Of a stretch of DNA of 64,000 nt, positions 34,132-42,536 are shown one piece after another. Each line of letters opens with the position of its first letter. Within the stretch, counting starts at the first letter, position 1. The stretch is from an uncultured bacterium (lineage in GTDB: Bacteria > Bacillota > Clostridia > Oscillospirales > Ruminococcaceae), in contig CAJMLV010000004.1 of assembly GCA_905214345.1 (NCBI GenBank), positions 40,762 to 104,761 on the forward strand, in the 5' to 3' direction. Made by a program: the position numbers and the translations under genes. The notes beneath the pieces are model-generated. The model worked only from the letters and a program-made list of their open reading frames with translations. It did no database searches and was not told the origin of the DNA.

Positions 34132-36188
34132 TGAATCTGAAACATCTGCCCTTATCGGTTCGCGTCCCCATTGAGGAAAATAACCCCAGCATTGTCCGTT
34201 GGGAAGAAAAGTGCATCCGGTGCGGCCTTTGCAAAGAAGTCTGTACCAATCTCATGGGGGTGCACGGCACCTATACCCTGGAAGAAACCGGCGGCAAGGC
34301 GGTCTGTATCTACTGCGGCCAGTGCGCCAATGTCTGCCCTGTGGACAGCATCACCGAGCGGGACGAATGTCCCCAGGTACGGCAGGCGGTGGCCGACCCG
34401 GATAAGGTGGTGGTCGTCAGTACTTCGCCCTCGGTGCGTGCGGCCCTGGGGGAAGAGTTCGGCATGGAACCCGGCGCGTTTGTGGAGGGCAAAATGGTGG
34501 CATTGCTCCGTGCCCTGGGTGCGGATTATGTGCTGGACACCAATTTTGCCGCCGACCTGACCATCGTGGAGGAAGCCAGCGAGCTCATCCGCCGCATCAA
34601 GGAACAGGACAAGCCCTTGCCGCAATTCACCAGCTGCTGCCCCGGCTGGGTGCACTTTGCGGAGATCTACGCCCCGGAACTGCTGCCTCATCTTTCCACT
34701 GCAAAAAGTCCCATCGGTATGCAGGGCCCAACGGTCAAAACCTACTTTGCCAAACAGATGGGCATTGACCCCGAAAAGATCGTTCATGTGGCCCTCACAC
34801 CATGTACTGCCAAAAAGTTTGAGATCCGGCGGGAGGAAATGCACGCCGCTGGTGACTATCACGGAGTGGCGGGCATGCGGGACACCGACCAGGTCATCAC
34901 CACCCGGGAACTGGCCCGGTGGGCCAAGGAAGCGGGCGTTGACTGGAACACTCTGGAAGATTCGGCCTACGATTCCCTCATGGGCAAGGCGTCCGGCGCC
35001 GGTGTCATCTTCGGCAACACCGGCGGCGTGATGGAAGCTGCTCTGCGCACCGCATACTCTTACCTGACCGGGCGGGAAGCGCCGGAAGCGTTGCTGCAGC
35101 TGAACCCCGTCCGCGGTTATGAAGGCGTGCGGGAAGCGGCGGTAGACATCAACGGACTGACTTTGCAGGTGGCGGTGGTGTACGGCACCGCCAACGCCCG
35201 GACTTTCCTTGCCCGGATGAAAGAAACCGGCAAGCAGTACCACTTTGTGGAAGTGATGGCGTGCCCCGGCGGCTGCATTGGCGGCGGGGGACAGCCCAAA
35301 GATCCCATGAAGGATGCCGACGAAGTCCGCAAGAGCCGCATTGCGGCGCTCTACCGCAGGGACGAAGGAATGACCCTGCGTACCAGCCACGAAAACCCCG
35401 AAATCAAGGCAGTGTACGAAGCGTTCTACGGTCAGCCTCTCAGTGAGATGGCGGAGAAAATGCTCCACACCACCTATCAGGATTGCAGCAACATCATACA
35501 GAGAAAGGATGACAAAACAATGAGCAAATGGAAATGCAAGATCTGCGGTTATATCTATGAGGGCGAGACCCTGCCCGAAAACTTCACCTGCCCCATCTGC
35601 CGGCAGCCTGCTTCCGCTTTTGAGAAGATCGAGGAAGCGCCTGTTCAGGGCAGCGGCAAATATGCCGGTACCCAGACCGAAAAGAATCTGCAGGCCGCTT
35701 TTGCCGGGGAGTCCCAGGCACGCAACAAGTACACCTATTTTTCCGATGTGGCAAAACGCGAAGGCTATGAGCAGATCGCGGCCCTCTTCCTGCAGACGGC
35801 GGAAAACGAAAAGGCCCATGCAAGACTCTGGTTTGAGGAACTGAACGGCGTGGGTGACACGGCCAAGAACCTGCTGCATGCCGCAGAGGGGGAAAACTAC
35901 GAGTGGACCGACATGTACGACGGTTTTGCCAAGACTGCCGAGGAAGAAGGCTTCCCGGAACTGGCGGCCAAGTTCCGTCTGGTGGCTGCTATCGAAAAGC
36001 GTCACGAGGAGCGTTACCGTGCCCTGCTGCGCAATGTGGAGACCGCGCAGGTCTTTGAAAAGAGCGAAGTCAAGGTGTGGGAATGCCGCAACTGCGGCCA
36101 CATCGTGGCGGGCACCGCCGCTCCCGAAGTGTGCCCCACCTGCAATTACAGCAAGAGCTTCTTTGAAATCTCCAGCGACAATTATTAA
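34131..36188 (+). CDS. [FeFe]-hydrogenase fused to rubredoxin-rubrerythrin-rubredoxin
   Basis: 685 residues in one uninterrupted frame. Residues 28-75 hold two 4Fe-4S ferredoxin motifs ([22 protein letters not shown]). Residues 95-435 are the H-cluster domain: FTSCCPGW (Cys169/170), TPCTAKKFE (Cys225, with Thr where most enzymes have Met), [16 protein letters not shown] and [13 protein letters not shown] (Cys378/382). Residues 466-495 are a rubredoxin (CKIC, CPIC). Residues 511-640 are rubrerythrin with diiron ligands in [15 protein letters not shown] and EKRHEER. Residues 649-678 are a second rubredoxin (CRNC, CPTC). Rubrerythrins reduce H2O2, so H2-driven peroxide reduction is a likely role. 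It is second in a PerR-type operon. An SD and ATG at the junction (35504-35522) could also yield free rubrerythrin. Confidence 0.9.
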   Translation: MNLKHLPLSVRVPIEENNPSIVRWEEKCIRCGLCKEVCTNLMGVHGTYTLEETGGKAVCIYCGQCANVCPVDSITERDECPQVRQAVADPDKVVVVSTSPSVRAALGEEFGMEPGAFVEGKMVALLRALGADYVLDTNFAADLTIVEEASELIRRIKEQDKPLPQFTSCCPGWVHFAEIYAPELLPHLSTAKSPIGMQGPTVKTYFAKQMGIDPEKIVHVALTPCTAKKFEIRREEMHAAGDYHGVAGMRDTDQVITTRELARWAKEAGVDWNTLEDSAYDSLMGKASGAGVIFGNTGGVMEAALRTAYSYLTGREAPEALLQLNPVRGYEGVREAAVDINGLTLQVAVVYGTANARTFLARMKETGKQYHFVEVMACPGGCIGGGGQPKDPMKDADEVRKSRIAALYRRDEGMTLRTSHENPEIKAVYEAFYGQPLSEMAEKMLHTTYQDCSNIIQRKDDKTMSKWKCKICGYIYEGETLPENFTCPICRQPASAFEKIEEAPVQGSGKYAGTQTEKNLQAAFAGESQARNKYTYFSDVAKREGYEQIAALFLQTAENEKAHARLWFEELNGVGDTAKNLLHAAEGENYEWTDMYDGFAKTAEEEGFPELAAKFRLVAAIEKRHEERYRALLRNVETAQVFEKSEVKVWECRNCGHIVAGTAAPEVCPTCNYSKSFFEISSDNY

Positions 36189-36227
36189 GGATAGGGCAGG
36201 CCATGGCCTGAAAACCTCCGTATAACA

Positions 36228-36277
36228 AGCCGAGAGGCGGCAGACTTTGCGTCTGCCGCCTCTCGGCTGTTGTTTTT
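36228..36277 (+). terminator. Terminator of the perR-hydrogenase operon
   Basis: A perfect 18-bp stem (36228-36245 with 36251-36268), five-base loop TTTGC, then GTTGTTTTT. It is one of the strongest terminators in the window. Confidence 0.92.
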
Positions 36278-36289
36278 GAATCGGGTTGC

Positions 36290-37642
36290 TTATTCCGGCA
36301 ATAACCGGGTACGGCGGCAGAAATAATATACCGCACCAACAATATCGGCCAGAGCCCAGCCGATGGGTACCGAAATCCAGATGCCCCACACGCCCACCAC
36401 GGGAGCGAGGGCATAGGCCAGGGCCACGCGGGTGCCCAGAGAACAGACCGTCAGCACCACCGACATGGCGGGACGGCGCACCGCACGGTAGAACCCGTAC
36501 AGCAGGAACAGGATGCCGATGCCGCAGTAGCAGGCACCTTCGATCCAGAGATACTGCACACCAACGGCGGTGATTTCGGCCACGGCTGGGTCGGTGGGGT
36601 CCACGAAAATCCCCATCAGCGGCGCAGCAAACAGGCAGACTACCGCACTCACCGCCAGGCAGAACACCACGGCGCAGATCACCGCACTGCGGGTGCCCTT
36701 GCGGATGCGCTCTTTGCTGTGGGCACCGTAGTTCTGGGCGATGAAGGTAGAAAAAGCATTGCCGAAATCCTGCACCGGCATATAAGCGAAAGAGTCGATC
36801 TTGACGGCAGCGGCAAAGGCGGCCATGACCACTTCGCCAAAGCTGTTCACCAGCCCCTGCACCATCAGAATGCCGAAATTCATGATGCTCTGCTGAATGC
36901 AGGTCAGCAGGGAAAAGGACACGATCTCGCTCAGCACCCGGCGGTCCCAGCGGCAATCGGCCTTGCCGGGCGCCAGAGTGGGCAGACAGAGCAGGGTATA
37001 CACCGCAATGCCGATGCCCGAAACATACTGGGCAATGACAGTGGCAACGGCGGCACCGGCCACTCCCCAATGGAACAACAGCACAAAGGCCAGGTCCAGG
37101 ACGATGTTCAGTACCGCCGAGACACCCAGAAACACCAGCGGCACCATGGAGTTGCCCACAGCCCGCAGCAGTGCCGCAAAGTAGTTGTACAAGAACACCG
37201 CCGGAATACCGAAGAAGATGCACCACAGATAGGTGCGCATCAGCGGAACGATATTTTCGGGTACCTGCAGCAGCATCAGAATGGGGTCCAGCAGGGCAAA
37301 CACTGCCAGATTCAGCACCACGGCCACCGCGGCGATAAATACGAAGGAATGGAAGATTCCGCTTTTCAGCCCGGCCTGGTCCCCCTCGCCCCAGCGGATG
37401 GAGAACAGGGCGCCGCTGCCCATGCACAAGCCCAGCAGAATGGAGGTGAGGAATGTCATCAGGGTATATGCAGAACCCACCGCTGCCAGCGTGTCTGCAC
37501 CCAGAAAGCGCCCCACGATGATGGTATCCGCCACATTGTACAGCTGCTGGAGCAGATTTCCTGCCATCATGGGCAGGGCAAAAAGAATCAGGCTTTTGGT
37601 GATGGGGCCTGTTGTCAGGGTACCTGTATGTGCGCTTGCCAT
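36290..37642 (-). CDS. MATE-family multidrug/cation efflux transporter
   Basis: 450 residues with twelve membrane helices in two homologous halves. The N-terminal ALPMMAGNLLQQLYNVADTI and GRFLGADTLAAVGSAYTL are the MATE signature (NorM/DinF branch). The second half repeats it with PVQDFGNAFSTFIAQNYGAH. It exports drugs or metabolites using Na+ or H+. AGGAGG lies six bases before ATG 37642. It is convergent with the hydrogenase operon and follows a tRNA-Leu terminator. The substrate is unknown. Confidence 0.9.
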   Translation of the reverse strand: MASAHTGTLTTGPITKSLILFALPMMAGNLLQQLYNVADTIIVGRFLGADTLAAVGSAYTLMTFLTSILLGLCMGSGALFSIRWGEGDQAGLKSGIFHSFVFIAAVAVVLNLAVFALLDPILMLLQVPENIVPLMRTYLWCIFFGIPAVFLYNYFAALLRAVGNSMVPLVFLGVSAVLNIVLDLAFVLLFHWGVAGAAVATVIAQYVSGIGIAVYTLLCLPTLAPGKADCRWDRRVLSEIVSFSLLTCIQQSIMNFGILMVQGLVNSFGEVVMAAFAAAVKIDSFAYMPVQDFGNAFSTFIAQNYGAHSKERIRKGTRSAVICAVVFCLAVSAVVCLFAAPLMGIFVDPTDPAVAEITAVGVQYLWIEGACYCGIGILFLLYGFYRAVRRPAMSVVLTVCSLGTRVALAYALAPVVGVWGIWISVPIGWALADIVGAVYYFCRRTRLLPE

Positions 37643-37699
37643 GAAAAACCTCCTGGCGGGGCATTGCCCCGGAATCTGCAAGGATGACTGCAGTACCGC

Positions 37700-37733
37700 A
37701 AAAACAAAAGCCCCGGCACAGGGCCGGGGCTTT
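37700..37733 (-). terminator. Terminator of tRNA-Leu (GAG)
   Basis: Minus strand AAAGCCCCGGC pairs with GCCGGGGCTTT, five-base loop, followed by TGTTTTTG. Confidence 0.85.
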
Positions 37734-37757
37734 CTGACGGGCTGAGCCCGCAAAATT

Positions 37758-37841
37758 TGGTGCGGAAGATGGGACTTGAACCCACACGTCATGGACACAC
37801 GCACCTCAAACGTGCCTGTCTGCCGATTCCAGCACTTCCGC
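37758..37841 (-). tRNA. tRNA-Leu (anticodon GAG)
   Basis: 84 nt with encoded CCA. Acceptor GCGGAAG pairs with CTTCCGC, the T loop is GGTTCAAGTC, and it has the long class II variable arm. The anticodon loop is TTGAGGT, with GAG in the middle. It has its own promoter and terminator. Confidence 0.93.
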
Positions 37842-37881
37842 ATATTCCAACACCGGAACACTCGCCGGCGCTGCAATGGCT

Positions 37882-37910
37882 ATTCTAGCATATCCTGTAT
37901 GAAAATGCAA
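37882..37910 (-). promoter_or_regulatory. Promoter of tRNA-Leu (GAG)
   Basis: Minus strand TTGCAT (37905-37910), 17-base spacer ending in TGC, TAGAAT (37882-37887). Confidence 0.7.
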
Positions 37911-38024
37911 GCATTTTTTTGCTTGTCATGGGGCGGCGCAGAAAAAGATTTGGACGTTTTGCCTCTTCCGTACGAAAAAAAAGCAAAGAAAGCGTGGGAA
38001 ACCTAAGAAATGGCAAAGAAACAG

Positions 38025-38053
38025 TTGAATTTTATCGAAGGCTCTCGTATAAT
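38025..38053 (+). promoter_or_regulatory. trkA-trkH promoter
   Basis: TTGAAT (38025-38030), 17-base spacer, TATAAT (38048-38053). The leader is about 65 nt, too short for a c-di-AMP (ydaO) riboswitch. Confidence 0.7.
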
Positions 38054-38124
38054 GGGCCAAGATAGACTGGAAAATTGTGCGCGTATCGCAGACGATTCCG
38101 CGCAAATGTGTGCAGAGGTGCTTT

Positions 38125-39486
38125 ATGAAAATCGTGATCGTCGGCCTGGGCAAAGTGGGCCGTGCCCTGACCGAGCAGCTGACGGCCGAAGGACATGACA
38201 TCGTAGCCATCGACATCAACCCGGACCGCGTGGACAGTATCGAAAATGTTTTTGACGTGCGCGGCGTGGTGGGTAACGGCGGCTGTTACGACGTTCAGAT
38301 CCAGGCATTTGAGACCGGAGCGGATCTTCTGCTGGCCACCACTTCCAGTGACGAGATCAACATTTTGTCCTGCCTGGTCGCAAAAAAAATCGGCACCCGC
38401 CATACCATTGCCCGCATCCGCAACCCGGAATATGAAAAGCAGCTGCGGTTTATGCGCCAGGAACTGGGGCTTTCCATGGTGGTCAACCCCGAAAAAGCCA
38501 CCGCACGCGAAATCTCCCGGGTGCTGCGTTTTCCCAATGCCATCAAGCTGGAACAGTTCTGCCGCGGCCGCTTTGAGCTGATCGAGTATCGCCTGAATCC
38601 CGGGAACCCCCTGTGCGGATTGCAGTTGTCTGACCTGTACAGCAATATGCACCTGAAACTGCTGGTCTGTGCGGTGGCCCGTGGCAAGGAGATCGCCATT
38701 CCCGACGGCAACTTTGTGCTGCAGGAAGGGGATAAGGTCTACCTGACCGCCACGCCTCAGGAACTGGAAAACTTTTTCCGCCGTCTTGGCCTGTTCAAGG
38801 GCCGGGCTTCCCATGTGATGGTGGTGGGGGCCAGCCGCATGGCCTACTATCTGCTCAAGGAAATGCGGGACATGCATATGCACATCACCCTGATCGACAA
38901 TGACCCCGCCCGCTGCCGGGACATGAGCGAGCGGCTGCCGGGCGTTCTGGTGATCCAGGGCGATGCCGCCGACAGCGAGCTCCTCAATGAGGAAGGTCTG
39001 GCGGATATGGACGCTTTTGTTGCTTTGACCGGCATGGACGAAACCAACATTATCCTTTCCATGTATGCGGCACAGCTGAACTCCTGCAAGGTGGTGGCCA
39101 AGATCAACCGCAGTTCCTTTGCGGACCTGGCCACGGCCAACGGCATGGTGGACAGCGTGGTTTCCACCGGCGATGTTACCGCCGAAACCATCCTGCAGTA
39201 TGTGCGCGGCATGCAGAATTCCTTCGGTTCCAACATCCGTACCCTGCACCGGGCCGTAAGCGGCCGGGTGGAGATGCTGGAGTTCAACGTGGGTCCCGAT
39301 GTTCCCTTTGTGGGCGTGACCCTGAAAGACCTGACCCTGAAAAAGGGCATGCTCATCGCGGGCATTGTGCGGGCCAACGGCCAGACCATCATTCCCTCCG
39401 GCGCCGACTGCCTGCGCCGCGGCGATGACGTGGTGGTGGTGACCACCGGCACGCCCATCACCGATCTGCGGGAAATCGTGGAGTAA
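38125..39486 (+). CDS. trkA: Trk potassium uptake regulatory subunit TrkA
   Basis: A 453-residue cytosolic protein made of two RCK units. The Rossmann folds start at IVIVGLGKVGRALTEQL and VMVVGASRMAYYLLKEM, each followed by a TrkA_C domain (about 140-220 and 370-453). It binds nucleotides and gates the TrkH channel encoded 11 bases downstream. TrkA_C domains are known c-di-AMP receptors in Gram-positive bacteria, and cdaA lies at 49058 in this window. AGAGGTG serves as SD for ATG 38125. Confidence 0.93.
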   Translation: MKIVIVGLGKVGRALTEQLTAEGHDIVAIDINPDRVDSIENVFDVRGVVGNGGCYDVQIQAFETGADLLLATTSSDEINILSCLVAKKIGTRHTIARIRNPEYEKQLRFMRQELGLSMVVNPEKATAREISRVLRFPNAIKLEQFCRGRFELIEYRLNPGNPLCGLQLSDLYSNMHLKLLVCAVARGKEIAIPDGNFVLQEGDKVYLTATPQELENFFRRLGLFKGRASHVMVVGASRMAYYLLKEMRDMHMHITLIDNDPARCRDMSERLPGVLVIQGDAADSELLNEEGLADMDAFVALTGMDETNIILSMYAAQLNSCKVVAKINRSSFADLATANGMVDSVVSTGDVTAETILQYVRGMQNSFGSNIRTLHRAVSGRVEMLEFNVGPDVPFVGVTLKDLTLKKGMLIAGIVRANGQTIIPSGADCLRRGDDVVVVTTGTPITDLREIVE

Positions 39487-39497
39487 GAGGAGATTTC

Positions 39498-40970
39498 ATG
39501 AACTATCGGATGATCGCATTTGTGCTTGGGCGCATCTTTATGGCCGAAGCCTGTCTTTTGCTGCTGCCTTTGGGCTGCGGGCTGATTTATGGGGAAGATA
39601 CCCTTTTGGCCTTTCTCATTCCGATTTTCCTTTTGGCGGCGCTGGGATGCCTGCTGGGCCTCCGCAAGCCCAAGGATACGGTGATCTATGCCAGGGACGG
39701 CCTGGTGGTGGTGGCTCTGGCCTGGGTGTTGATGAGTGCCTTCGGCGCGCTGCCCTTCCTGCTTTCGGGGGACATCCCGGATTACACCGACGCATTTTTT
39801 GAGATAGTTTCCGGCTTTACCACCACCGGTTCCAGCATCCTCACTGACGTGGAGGCCATGAGCCGGTCCTGCCTGTTCTGGCGCAGCCTTTCCCACTGGG
39901 TAGGCGGCATGGGCGTTCTGGTGTTCGTCATGGCGGTGGTGCCTATGACCGATGGCCGCGCCATGCACCTGATGCGAGCCGAAGTGCCCGGCCCCACCGT
40001 GGGCAAACTGTCCAGCAAGCTGCAGGACACCGCCAAGATTCTCTATCGTATCTACCTGGCCCTCACAGCGCTGGAAGTGATCCTGCTTCTGGCGGGCGGA
40101 ATGCCGCTGTATGACTCCCTGATCCATGCTTTCGGCACTGCCGGTACCGGCGGTTTCAGCTGCAAGGCACTGAGCGTGGGGGCTTACAACAGCGTGTACA
40201 TCGAAATGGTCATAGCCGTCTTTATGCTGCTTTTCGGCATCAACTTCAACCTGTATTACTTCGTTCTGCTGCGCCATTTCCGGCAGGCGTTCCTTTCGGA
40301 AGAACTGCTGACCTACCTGGGGGTGGTGGCGGCCTCCACCCTGGCCATCGCCGTCAACCTCAGCCAGATGTGCGGCAGCTTCTTTGAGGCGCTGCGCCTG
40401 TCCTTCTTCCAGGTGACATCCATTGTGACCACCACCGGCTATGCTACGGCGGATTTCAACCTCTGGCCTTCCTTCAGCCGTACCATTCTGGTCATGCTCA
40501 TGTTCCTGGGAGCCTGTGCCGGTTCTACCGCCGGCGGTCTGAAGATTTCCCGTGTGATCATCCTCATCAAATCCAGCGCCCGGGAAGTACAGCGGATGCT
40601 GCATCCCCACGCGGTGACCACCATCCGGTTTGAGGGCCGTCCGCTGGATGACCGCACCGTGCGGGGGGCCAGCGTGTATCTGAGCCTGTACCTGGCTCTG
40701 TTTGTGGGCTCCATCTTCCTGCTTTCCTTCAACAGCTTTGATCTGATCACCAGCTTCACCGCCGTGGCTACCTGCATCAACAACGTGGGCCCCGGCCTGG
40801 AAGTGATCGGCCCCATGGGCTCCTTTGCGGAGTTCTCTCCCTGGAGCAAGTGGCTGCTCAGCTTCGATATGCTGGCCGGCCGTCTGGAATTGTTCCCCAT
40901 GCTGGCGCTGCTTGCGCCCTCCACCTGGCGCCGCCGCCGTCGTCATGGCCGCGTGGCCATGCGTTTCTGA
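39498..40970 (+). CDS. trkH: Trk potassium uptake channel TrkH
   Basis: 490 residues with about ten to twelve membrane helices and four P-loops that make the K+ filter: SGFTTTGSS, TAGTGGFS, TSIVTTTGYAT and CINNVGPG. LSHWVGGMGVLVFVMAVVP is a further family signature. It forms the ion-conducting dimer with TrkA as cytosolic gate. An AGAGGAG SD precedes ATG 39498. The gene is the last of the two-gene operon and ends at a strong terminator. Confidence 0.94.
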   Translation: MNYRMIAFVLGRIFMAEACLLLLPLGCGLIYGEDTLLAFLIPIFLLAALGCLLGLRKPKDTVIYARDGLVVVALAWVLMSAFGALPFLLSGDIPDYTDAFFEIVSGFTTTGSSILTDVEAMSRSCLFWRSLSHWVGGMGVLVFVMAVVPMTDGRAMHLMRAEVPGPTVGKLSSKLQDTAKILYRIYLALTALEVILLLAGGMPLYDSLIHAFGTAGTGGFSCKALSVGAYNSVYIEMVIAVFMLLFGINFNLYYFVLLRHFRQAFLSEELLTYLGVVAASTLAIAVNLSQMCGSFFEALRLSFFQVTSIVTTTGYATADFNLWPSFSRTILVMLMFLGACAGSTAGGLKISRVIILIKSSAREVQRMLHPHAVTTIRFEGRPLDDRTVRGASVYLSLYLALFVGSIFLLSFNSFDLITSFTAVATCINNVGPGLEVIGPMGSFAEFSPWSKWLLSFDMLAGRLELFPMLALLAPSTWRRRRRHGRVAMRF

Positions 40971-40985
40971 ATCCTTTTTGCCTGT

Positions 40986-41020
40986 ACGGCCCGGGACTTT
41001 TGCGGTCCCGGGCCGTTTTT
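40986..41020 (+). terminator. trkAH terminator
   Basis: ACGGCCCGGGAC (40986-40997) pairs with GTCCCGGGCCGT (41005-41016), loop of seven bases, followed by T5. Confidence 0.9.
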
Positions 41021-41084
41021 GTATGCTGCCGGGACCGCCTGCATACACATGGGACAGAACCATGGCAAGAAGGGGGACTGACCT

Positions 41085-41873
41085 ATGCGTGTGCGAATCA
41101 AAACCGTTTTTGCCTGCCTGGCGGCACTGCTGTTTTTATGTCTGGCAGTGTTCCGGATTGCGGGGAAGGAGTCTTATGGGCAGGAAACCCGTATCCCTGA
41201 TGACCGCATGGCAGTGCAAGCTGCCGCCGCACTGGAAGGCCGGTATGCCTGTCTGACCTTTGATGACGGACCTTCCAAAAATACGGCCGCCATTCTGGAA
41301 ATCCTGGCCCGGTATCAGGCTCCTGCCACCTTTTTTGTGACGGCCCAGCCGGCAAACGAACCATACTACGACCAGTTGCCCCTGATTCGGGCGGGGGGAC
41401 ATCAGATCGCCCTGCACAGCGCCAGCCACCGCTATTCGGAAATCTATAAGAGCACCACCGATTTCTGGCTGGACATCAAGCAGCTGCGGCAGGTCCTTTC
41501 CGCCTATGTGGATGTGGAAGACATCCACTGGCTGCGTTTTCCCGGCGGCAGCACCAACACGGTCAGCCATCGTTACGGCGGCAGCGGCATCATGAAGGAC
41601 CTTATCGCCCAGGCGGAAGAAAAAGGCTACCACTGGATCGACTGGAACGTCTGCGGGGAGGATGCGACCTCCGCCCACCCGGACGCAGACGCCATCCTGC
41701 GCAATGTGCAGCAGGGGGCCGAAGGGCGGGATGTCTGTGTGGTTCTGCTGCACGATACGGCTGCGACTTCCCAGACGGTAAAGGCACTGCCGGATATCCT
41801 GCAGTGGTTTGCCGATCAGGAGTATCGTTTTTGTACGGTGGAACAGATGTACGCCATGACAGACGGCGGCTGA
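41085..41873 (+). CDS. Membrane-anchored polysaccharide deacetylase
   Basis: 262 residues with an N-terminal signal anchor (about 6-24) and a NodB-homology carbohydrate esterase 4 domain: CLTFDDGPS (motif 1 Asp-Asp), HSASHRYSEI (motif 2 His-x3-His), RFPGGST (motif 3) and VVLLHDTA (motif 5). It should remove acetyl groups from peptidoglycan or another N-acetylated glycan outside the membrane, which commonly protects against lysozyme. It stands alone after the trk terminator with no clear promoter of its own. The polymer target is not shown by the sequence. Confidence 0.9.
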   Translation: MRVRIKTVFACLAALLFLCLAVFRIAGKESYGQETRIPDDRMAVQAAAALEGRYACLTFDDGPSKNTAAILEILARYQAPATFFVTAQPANEPYYDQLPLIRAGGHQIALHSASHRYSEIYKSTTDFWLDIKQLRQVLSAYVDVEDIHWLRFPGGSTNTVSHRYGGSGIMKDLIAQAEEKGYHWIDWNVCGEDATSAHPDADAILRNVQQGAEGRDVCVVLLHDTAATSQTVKALPDILQWFADQEYRFCTVEQMYAMTDGG

Positions 41874-41887
41874 AACGCAAAAGGGAA

Positions 41888-41916
41888 TTGCATTGCGACT
41901 GAACACCATGTATAAT
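41888..41916 (+). promoter_or_regulatory. Promoter of the small membrane protein gene
   Basis: TTGCAT (41888-41893), 17-base spacer, TATAAT (41911-41916). This rules out ATG 41908 as a translation start and supports ATG 41965. Confidence 0.72.
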
Positions 41917-41964
41917 AAGAACAAAACCAAAGCGCGCGGCGCTGTGATTCTAGGAAGTTTGCAC

Positions 41965-42501
41965 ATGAAAAATACCCAAAGCGGCCGTATGGCCCTGTGC
42001 GGTGTGCTGGCGGCCCTGACAGTGGCCATTCTGCTGGCAGGCACGGCGCTGGGCATCGGTACCTACGCTGCCCCTATGCTGGCGTCCTTTTTGCTCATTC
42101 CCGCCCTGGTGGAGTACGGACCCCGCACCGCACTGACCCAGTACGCCGCATCGGCGGTGCTGGCCCTGCTTCTGGTACCGGACCCGGAACTTTCACTCTT
42201 CTATGTGCTGGTTCTGGGCCCCTACCCGGCAGTAAAGACAGTGCTGGACCACATCCGCCCCACGGTTCTGCGCTGGGCAACTAAGGTGGCGGTGTTCAAC
42301 GGGTCTGCCGCCGTGATGTATGCCCTGCTCTGGCTGGTGTTTCTGCCGGGTATGACAGACCTGATGCCCGGTACCGCCGCAATGGGCGTGGTGCTGGTGC
42401 TGCTGTGCAACCTGGCTTTTGTGATGTGCGACCGCGCTGTGGCTGCACTGACGCTGGTATATCGCCTGCGTATGCGCCGATACTGGAAAAAACGCTTTTG
42501 A
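41965..42501 (+). CDS. Small polytopic membrane protein
   Basis: 178 residues with five or six hydrophobic helices and a basic C-terminus (RLRMRRYWKKRF). The opening GRMALCGVLAALTVAILLAG resembles the first helix of ECF-transporter S components and related proteins, and Gly/Ala-rich helices follow, but no binding motif is recognised. The promoter fixes the start at ATG 41965, with a weak AGGA SD. The next gene, a GH13 enzyme, begins 35 bases on, so the two are probably cotranscribed. A substrate-binding S component is one option. Function is unknown. Confidence 0.65.
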   Translation: MKNTQSGRMALCGVLAALTVAILLAGTALGIGTYAAPMLASFLLIPALVEYGPRTALTQYAASAVLALLLVPDPELSLFYVLVLGPYPAVKTVLDHIRPTVLRWATKVAVFNGSAAVMYALLWLVFLPGMTDLMPGTAAMGVVLVLLCNLAFVMCDRAVAALTLVYRLRMRRYWKKRF

Positions 42502-42536
42502 GCTTGGCGTGAAAGCTCAGGAAAGGAAGACCGACC

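Noticed and set aside
34131..36188. The possibility that the hydrogenase-rubrerythrin fusion is a frameshift or assembly artefact.
   Set aside because: The frame is continuous with normal codon use across the junction, and an indel would be expected to create stops rather than an intact linker. A substitution in a stop codon remains possible and can be checked with reads.
36197..36210. Palindrome CAGGCCATGGCCTG after the hydrogenase fusion gene.
   Set aside because: A 14-bp palindrome without flanking promoter or repeat; the real terminator lies 18 bases further on.
34152..37787. A 1211-codon minus-strand frame opposite the hydrogenase fusion and reading into the MATE gene out of frame.
   Set aside because: It is antisense to a protein with intact metal-binding motifs and has no family signature.
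41908..41964. ATG 41908 or GTG/ATG codons before 41965 as starts of the small membrane protein.
   Set aside because: They overlap the spacer and -10 box of its promoter, so they cannot be in the mRNA.
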